NCBI GenBank assembly: GCA_934636865.1
Contig: CAKUBI010000023.1
Span: 1 to 34,076, forward strand
Origin: an uncultured Oscillospiraceae bacterium
GTDB lineage: Bacteria; Bacillota; Clostridia; Oscillospirales; Oscillospiraceae
DNA length: 34,076 nucleotides
Direction of reading: 5' to 3'
This document shows, in pieces, positions 31,087 through 34,076 of the stretch. Numbering within the stretch: the stretch's first letter is position 1; each line of letters begins with the position of its first letter. Made by a program: the position numbers and the translations under genes. Below the pieces are notes generated by a model. The model searched no databases, was not told the DNA's origin, and was given only the letters and a program-made list of their open reading frames with translations.

Positions 31087-31932
31087 TTATCGGGTGGTGA
31101 AGGAAAAGCTCTTACCCTTTTTTTTAAAAGAGAAGCTGTTTCCCTGCTCCTCGCTGCCGGCGCTGGCGCAGCGCACGCGATCGGCGCTCACGCTGCCGCT
31201 GACGTCGCCGCAGGTGACGCTGTCGCTCGCGCGCACATTGCCGCCGACGCTGCCGCAGCGCACGCTGTCGCTCGCGCTGACATCGCCGCCGACGTCGCCG
31301 CACTCCACACCGTCGCCCGCGCGGACATTGCCCTCAATCCTGCCCGAGCAGGTCACGCTGTCGCCCGCCTGCACGCTGCCGCCGACGCTGCCGCAGGTGA
31401 CGCCGTCGCCCGCAGTGACGCCGCCGCCCACATCGCCGCAGTGCACGCTGTCGCCCGCCTTGACGCCGCCTTCGATCGTCGTGTCGGTGCAGACGATGGC
31501 AAAGTCGCTGTAAACGTCCTTCGCCGTGCCGGAAAAGTGCAGCTCGACGGTCCTGCGCACCTCGTCGTATTTATCGTGGCGGAAAAGGCTGTCCGCCTTC
31601 GGCTGGAGCAGCCGGTGGCCCTGAAAGAGCACCGCGTGGATGGAATCGTCATCCGCCCACGGCAGCTCCGCCGCCACGGGCAGGACCTGATCGTTCGCTT
31701 CCTGCGCGCTCGTCTCTGGCTGTGCGCTCTCGCGGCCGAAGAGCTCGTCGAGCGTCATACCCAGCGTGTCGCACAGCAGCGGCAAAAGCGCGATATCGGG
31801 GCAGCAGGCGTCACTCTCCCACTTGGAGACGGCCTGGTTGCTCACGCCGAGCATGTTGGCCAGCGCTTCCTGTGTCAGCCCTTTTTCCCTGCGGCGGGCC
31901 GAAATCCGCGTTCCCATTGTCAGTTCTTCCAA
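31087..31932 (-). CDS. XRE regulator with C-terminal beta-solenoid-like repeats
   Basis: A 281-residue protein. Residues about 5-65 are an XRE helix-turn-helix (TRISARRREKGLTQEALANMLGVSNQAVSKWESD, then LCDTLGMTLDELFG). After a linker, residues about 120-165 form a short segment DDSIHAVLFQGHRLLQ...VELHFSGTAKDVYSDFAIVC. Residues about 170-265 are six to seven near-exact 16-17-residue repeats of the type V-x-A-G-D-S-V-x-C-G-D-V-G-G, like bactofilin or other polymer-forming beta-helices. The tail is FSFKKKGKSFSFTTR. I chose the TTG start at 31932 because AGGAGG is 8 nt upstream; ATG 31917 is the next option. Many Cys residues line one column of the repeat. It may sense or polymerise on something while binding DNA (inference). 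Confidence 0.8.
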   Translation of the reverse strand: MEELTMGTRISARRREKGLTQEALANMLGVSNQAVSKWESDACCPDIALLPLLCDTLGMTLDELFGRESAQPETSAQEANDQVLPVAAELPWADDDSIHAVLFQGHRLLQPKADSLFRHDKYDEVRRTVELHFSGTAKDVYSDFAIVCTDTTIEGGVKAGDSVHCGDVGGGVTAGDGVTCGSVGGSVQAGDSVTCSGRIEGNVRAGDGVECGDVGGDVSASDSVRCGSVGGNVRASDSVTCGDVSGSVSADRVRCASAGSEEQGNSFSFKKKGKSFSFTTR

Positions 31933-31976
31933 TTGTCTATCCTCCTGCACTGCGTTATAATAATAAAGTGGTTGGT

Positions 31977-32114
31977 TCAGCGGCATGCGCCGAGCATCGG
32001 GAATGCACTGTTCAGGCGCTCCGGGCCGAGCGCGCGGAGCAAAGCGTCCTGCGCGGTCTCTCTGTTGTCCAGGCGGCGCGTCTCGCGCCGCGAAGCGGTC
32101 ATCCAATCCGTCAT
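31977..32114 (-). CDS. Possible 45-residue small protein
   Basis: A frame from ATG 32114 to TGA 31977 encodes a basic peptide starting MTDWMTASRRETRRLDNRE and ending LGACR. AAGGA lies about 8 nt upstream, and it is the first frame after a good promoter (32204-32176), 44 bp before the XRE-solenoid gene. No homology is recognised. In GC-rich DNA such a short frame can arise by chance. The rest of the 360-bp stretch between 31933 and 32291 holds only that promoter and nothing else I can name. Confidence 0.35.
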   Translation of the reverse strand: MTDWMTASRRETRRLDNRETAQDALLRALGPERLNSAFPMLGACR

Positions 32115-32175
32115 GATAAAGATCCTTCCTTGCCCCGTGCTGCAGCCGCGGCTTTCGAATCACCGGTATGGGCTC

Positions 32176-32204
32176 AGTATAGGGGGCGGGAGGAAATTTG
32201 ACAA
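32176..32204 (-). promoter_or_regulatory. Promoter upstream of the XRE-solenoid gene
   Basis: On the minus strand TTGTCA (32204-32199) and TATACT (32181-32176), 17-bp spacer. Confidence 0.7.
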
Positions 32205-32291
32205 TGGCGCGGTGGTTGAATCGACTTGTTTTCTTTCCAACCTGCGGTTGAATTACACACTGCAAAGACAAATGACCGCAAACAGAGAGCA

Positions 32292-33185
32292 TTACCGTCG
32301 GATGCTGACCTCTTCGATGCCGCTGGTGTAGTCGATCACGTGCTGGAGAAAGAGCTGCGTGATCGTGGAGGGGAGGAAGCCCTTTTTCACCGCGATGCCG
32401 ATCTCGCGCGACTGCTGCACGTTGAGCGGCAGGCTCACGACGTGGTAGCGCTCGGGCTGGAGCAGCAGGCTGTGCACGATGCCGACGCCCAGCCCCGCCT
32501 CGACCATGGAAAGGAGCGCAAAGTCGCTCGTCGTGTCGTAGGTGATCTCGGGGTGGATGTTGTAGTGGTCGAGCAGACGGTTGAACTCGTAGTCCTCAAT
32601 CTCCATCAGGCGCACGAAGTTCTCATGCGGCAGCTGCTCGAGCAGGAAAACGGGCGCGTCCGCCATCGGGTGCCCCTCGGGCACGATGGCGACCATCGTG
32701 TCGTGCAGGATGGGCGTGGTCTCGAAGTCGTTGGAGGCGGGCGTCGCGAGAAAGCCGCAGTCGATCGCGCCGCGGCGCAGCCACTCGGAGATCTCGTAAT
32801 ACTCGCCCGTGAGCAGCTGGATCTGAATGTTGGGGTAGCGCTGGTGGAAGTCCTTTAGGATCTCCGGCAGGAGGCTGATGGCAAGGCTCGTAAAGCAGCC
32901 CAGGCGCAGCGTGCCGGACTGCACGCCGTGCAGCTCGGAAACGGCGAAGTTGAGGTCCTCGTAGTCCTTAACGATCTCGCGGATCGTGGGCAGGAGGATC
33001 ATGCCGTCGGACGAGATCTCGATGCCGGAGTGGTTGCGCGTGAGCAGCTTGACCTGCCAGTCCTGCTCGAGGTCGGAGATCATCTTGCTCACGGCGGACT
33101 GCGTGTAGCCCAGCTCGTTCGCCGCCCGCGTGATGCTGCCGGTCTCCACCGTGCGCAGGTATGCGATGTATTTTCGGATGCTCAT
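32292..33185 (-). CDS. LysR-family transcriptional regulator
   Basis: A 297-residue LysR regulator of usual length. The N-terminal winged helix has YLRTVETGSITRAANELGYTQSAVSKMISDLEQDWQVKLLTR (about 8-49). The co-inducer domain (about 90-295) shows GTLRLGCFTSLAISLLPEILKDFHQRYPNIQIQL and AGLGVGIVHSLLL. ATG 33185 is preceded by GAGG. It is divergent from argC across a 178-bp gap containing two candidate LysR boxes, so it may control argC or arginine metabolism as well as itself. The effector cannot be read from sequence. Confidence 0.93.
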   Translation of the reverse strand: MSIRKYIAYLRTVETGSITRAANELGYTQSAVSKMISDLEQDWQVKLLTRNHSGIEISSDGMILLPTIREIVKDYEDLNFAVSELHGVQSGTLRLGCFTSLAISLLPEILKDFHQRYPNIQIQLLTGEYYEISEWLRRGAIDCGFLATPASNDFETTPILHDTMVAIVPEGHPMADAPVFLLEQLPHENFVRLMEIEDYEFNRLLDHYNIHPEITYDTTSDFALLSMVEAGLGVGIVHSLLLQPERYHVVSLPLNVQQSREIGIAVKKGFLPSTITQLFLQHVIDYTSGIEEVSIRR

Positions 33186-33213
33186 AATGAAAAACCTCGA
33201 TAATATCTGACGG

Positions 33214-33262
33214 ATTCCATTTTGGAATGCTGAGATAAAAATATATTCGCTTTTCAAAAGCG
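33214..33262. promoter_or_regulatory. Two palindromes in the lysR-argC gap
   Basis: ATTCCA-TTT-TGGAAT (33214-33228) contains the T-N11-A pattern of LysR boxes. CGCTTTT-C-AAAAGCG (33248-33262) is a perfect 7-1-7 repeat overlapping the -35 region of argC. Centres are 34 bp apart, roughly three helical turns. Confidence 0.55.
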
Positions 33263-33279
33263 TATAAAGATTATACAAT
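33251..33279 (+). promoter_or_regulatory. Candidate argC promoter
   Basis: TTTTCA (33251-33256) and TACAAT (33274-33279), 17-bp spacer. The weak -35 box would suit a promoter needing an activator. Confidence 0.5.
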
Positions 33280-33363
33280 ATGGCCAAAGAAAATTCAATG
33301 CCTCTACACGGAATTTTCGAAGTCGTACAAAAACATACATGGAACAACAAGGAGGAAACAGTC

Positions 33364-34076
33364 ATGGTCCATTATTCCTGCATTGGCGCTACCGGTTACG
33401 TGTGCGGCGAAGTGCTCCGCATGATGGTCAATCATCCCGAGGGAGAGCTCGTCAACGTTCTTGATACATACGGCGTCGGCGACGCGATCTCGACGCATCA
33501 CCCCGCGCTGCGCGGCTTCTACGATCAGGTCATCATGGACCTTACCGAGGAGACCGTCCGCGAGACCGCGAAAAAGAGCGACGTCATCATGATCCAGGTC
33601 CCGTCCGGCGACGTGGCCAAGTGGGCGGAGATCGTCCTTGCCGAGGACTGCGCCATCATCGATATCGGCGCGGACATCCGCTTCCGCGATGTGGACGTGT
33701 GGGAAAAGTGGTACGGCCAGAAGCACCCCAACGCCGAGATGACCCACAACGCCGTTTACTGCATCCCCGAGGTCATGCGCGAGCTTGCCAAGGGCAAGAA
33801 GCTCATCGCGAACCCCGGCTGCTATCCCACCGCCTCCACCCTCGGCCTGCAGCCCATGCTCAAGGCCGGTCACATCATTGAAAACACCATCGTTATCGAC
33901 GCCAAGAGCGGCTTCACCGGCGCTGGCCGCCGTCCCGCCCTCAATAAGCTTCTGACCGAGGCGGAGAACAACTTCTGCGCTTACGCCCTCGGCGGCGGCC
34001 ACCGCCACACGCCCGAGATCGAGCAGAACATCGCCTACATCACCGGCAAGGACCTCATGAAGCCCGAGACCTGGCA
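33364..34076 (+). CDS. argC: N-acetyl-gamma-glutamyl-phosphate reductase, N-terminal part
   Basis: Runs off the right edge; 237 codons are visible and no stop. ArgC reduces N-acetylglutamyl phosphate with NADPH, the third step of arginine synthesis. Visible features are the NADP loop GATGYVCGEVLRMM near residue 8, the catalytic Cys in NPGCYPTA near residue 154, SGFTGAGRRP, and the catalytic His region HRHTPEIEQ near residue 214. AAGGAGG at 33349-33355 precedes ATG 33364. The gene probably begins an arginine biosynthesis operon that continues past the window. Confidence 0.93.
   Translation, partial: MVHYSCIGATGYVCGEVLRMMVNHPEGELVNVLDTYGVGDAISTHHPALRGFYDQVIMDLTEETVRETAKKSDVIMIQVPSGDVAKWAEIVLAEDCAIIDIGADIRFRDVDVWEKWYGQKHPNAEMTHNAVYCIPEVMRELAKGKKLIANPGCYPTASTLGLQPMLKAGHIIENTIVIDAKSGFTGAGRRPALNKLLTEAENNFCAYALGGGHRHTPEIEQNIAYITGKDLMKPETW

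Noticed and set aside
30193..32331. 712-codon open frame on the plus strand
   Set aside because: It crosses two convincing minus-strand genes and a bidirectional terminator, and its sequence is Ala/Leu/Arg-rich low complexity.
1..34076. tRNA or rRNA genes
   Set aside because: No cloverleaf-compatible segment with a TTCRANYC-type T-arm or rRNA signature was noticed on either strand by eye; a covariance-model scan was not possible.

Overview
The window comes from a high-GC, endospore-forming Firmicute. It carries both subunits of dipicolinate synthase, a protein with three S-layer-homology (SLH) domains, a PerR/rubrerythrin pair, a DUF2812-like protein and a Clostridia-style activase. A member of the Oscillospirales/Oscillospiraceae is my best guess (inference; no 16S gene is present). 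The chromosomal backbone is strongly GC-rich. One block, about 20.15-28.94 kb, is clearly AT-richer and is a mobile element.

Layout of the backbone. (1) 1-233: start of an acyl-CoA dehydratase activase (minus strand, cut by the window edge). (2) 387-2253: a PadR regulator with two palindromes at its own promoter, followed by a HAAS/DUF1700-like membrane protein and a one-TM protein. (3) 2391-5437: a fused ATPase-permease of the MacB/LolCDE class. (4) 5496-10319: a 1555-residue SLH-anchored adhesin with a VWA domain, pilin-like repeats and a perfect 408-bp duplication. (5) 10323-17665: a complete phosphate regulon (pstS, pstC, pstA, a pyridoxal-kinase-like gene, pstB, phoU, a PhoB-type regulator, a PhoR-type kinase) led by TTTTAC repeats that look like PhoP boxes. 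(6) 17686-18694: perR and rubrerythrin behind a consensus promoter overlapped by a PerR-box palindrome. (7) 18769-20153: spoVFA-spoVFB. (8) after the element, 28991-34076: a DUF2812-like membrane protein, a DivIVA-like coiled-coil protein, an XRE regulator with a beta-solenoid-like repeat tail, and a LysR regulator divergent from argC (cut by the window edge).

The mobile element (about 8.79 kb) sits exactly at the spoVFB stop codon. It has imperfect terminal inverted repeats of about 40 bp and a GA dinucleotide at each junction, as expected for TnpX-type large serine recombinases; such a recombinase is its last gene. The cargo is anti-phage defence: a small XRE regulator, an N4-cytosine-type methyltransferase fused to a degenerate nuclease-fold domain, a convergent chain of overlapping genes (XRE controller, winged-helix protein with an apparent frameshift at a 7-A run, MjaI-like restriction endonuclease), and a compact Gabija-like pair (OLD-family ATPase/TOPRIM plus UvrD-like helicase). 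Interlocked divergent promoters separate the controller from the Gabija-like operon. Between the cargo and the recombinase lies a 420-bp stretch made almost entirely of about thirteen consecutive hairpins with no convincing gene.

The most promising places for something undescribed are the compact defence cargo and its regulatory wiring, the hairpin array, the A7 frameshift in the chain that ends in the endonuclease, and the kinase gene inside the pst operon.
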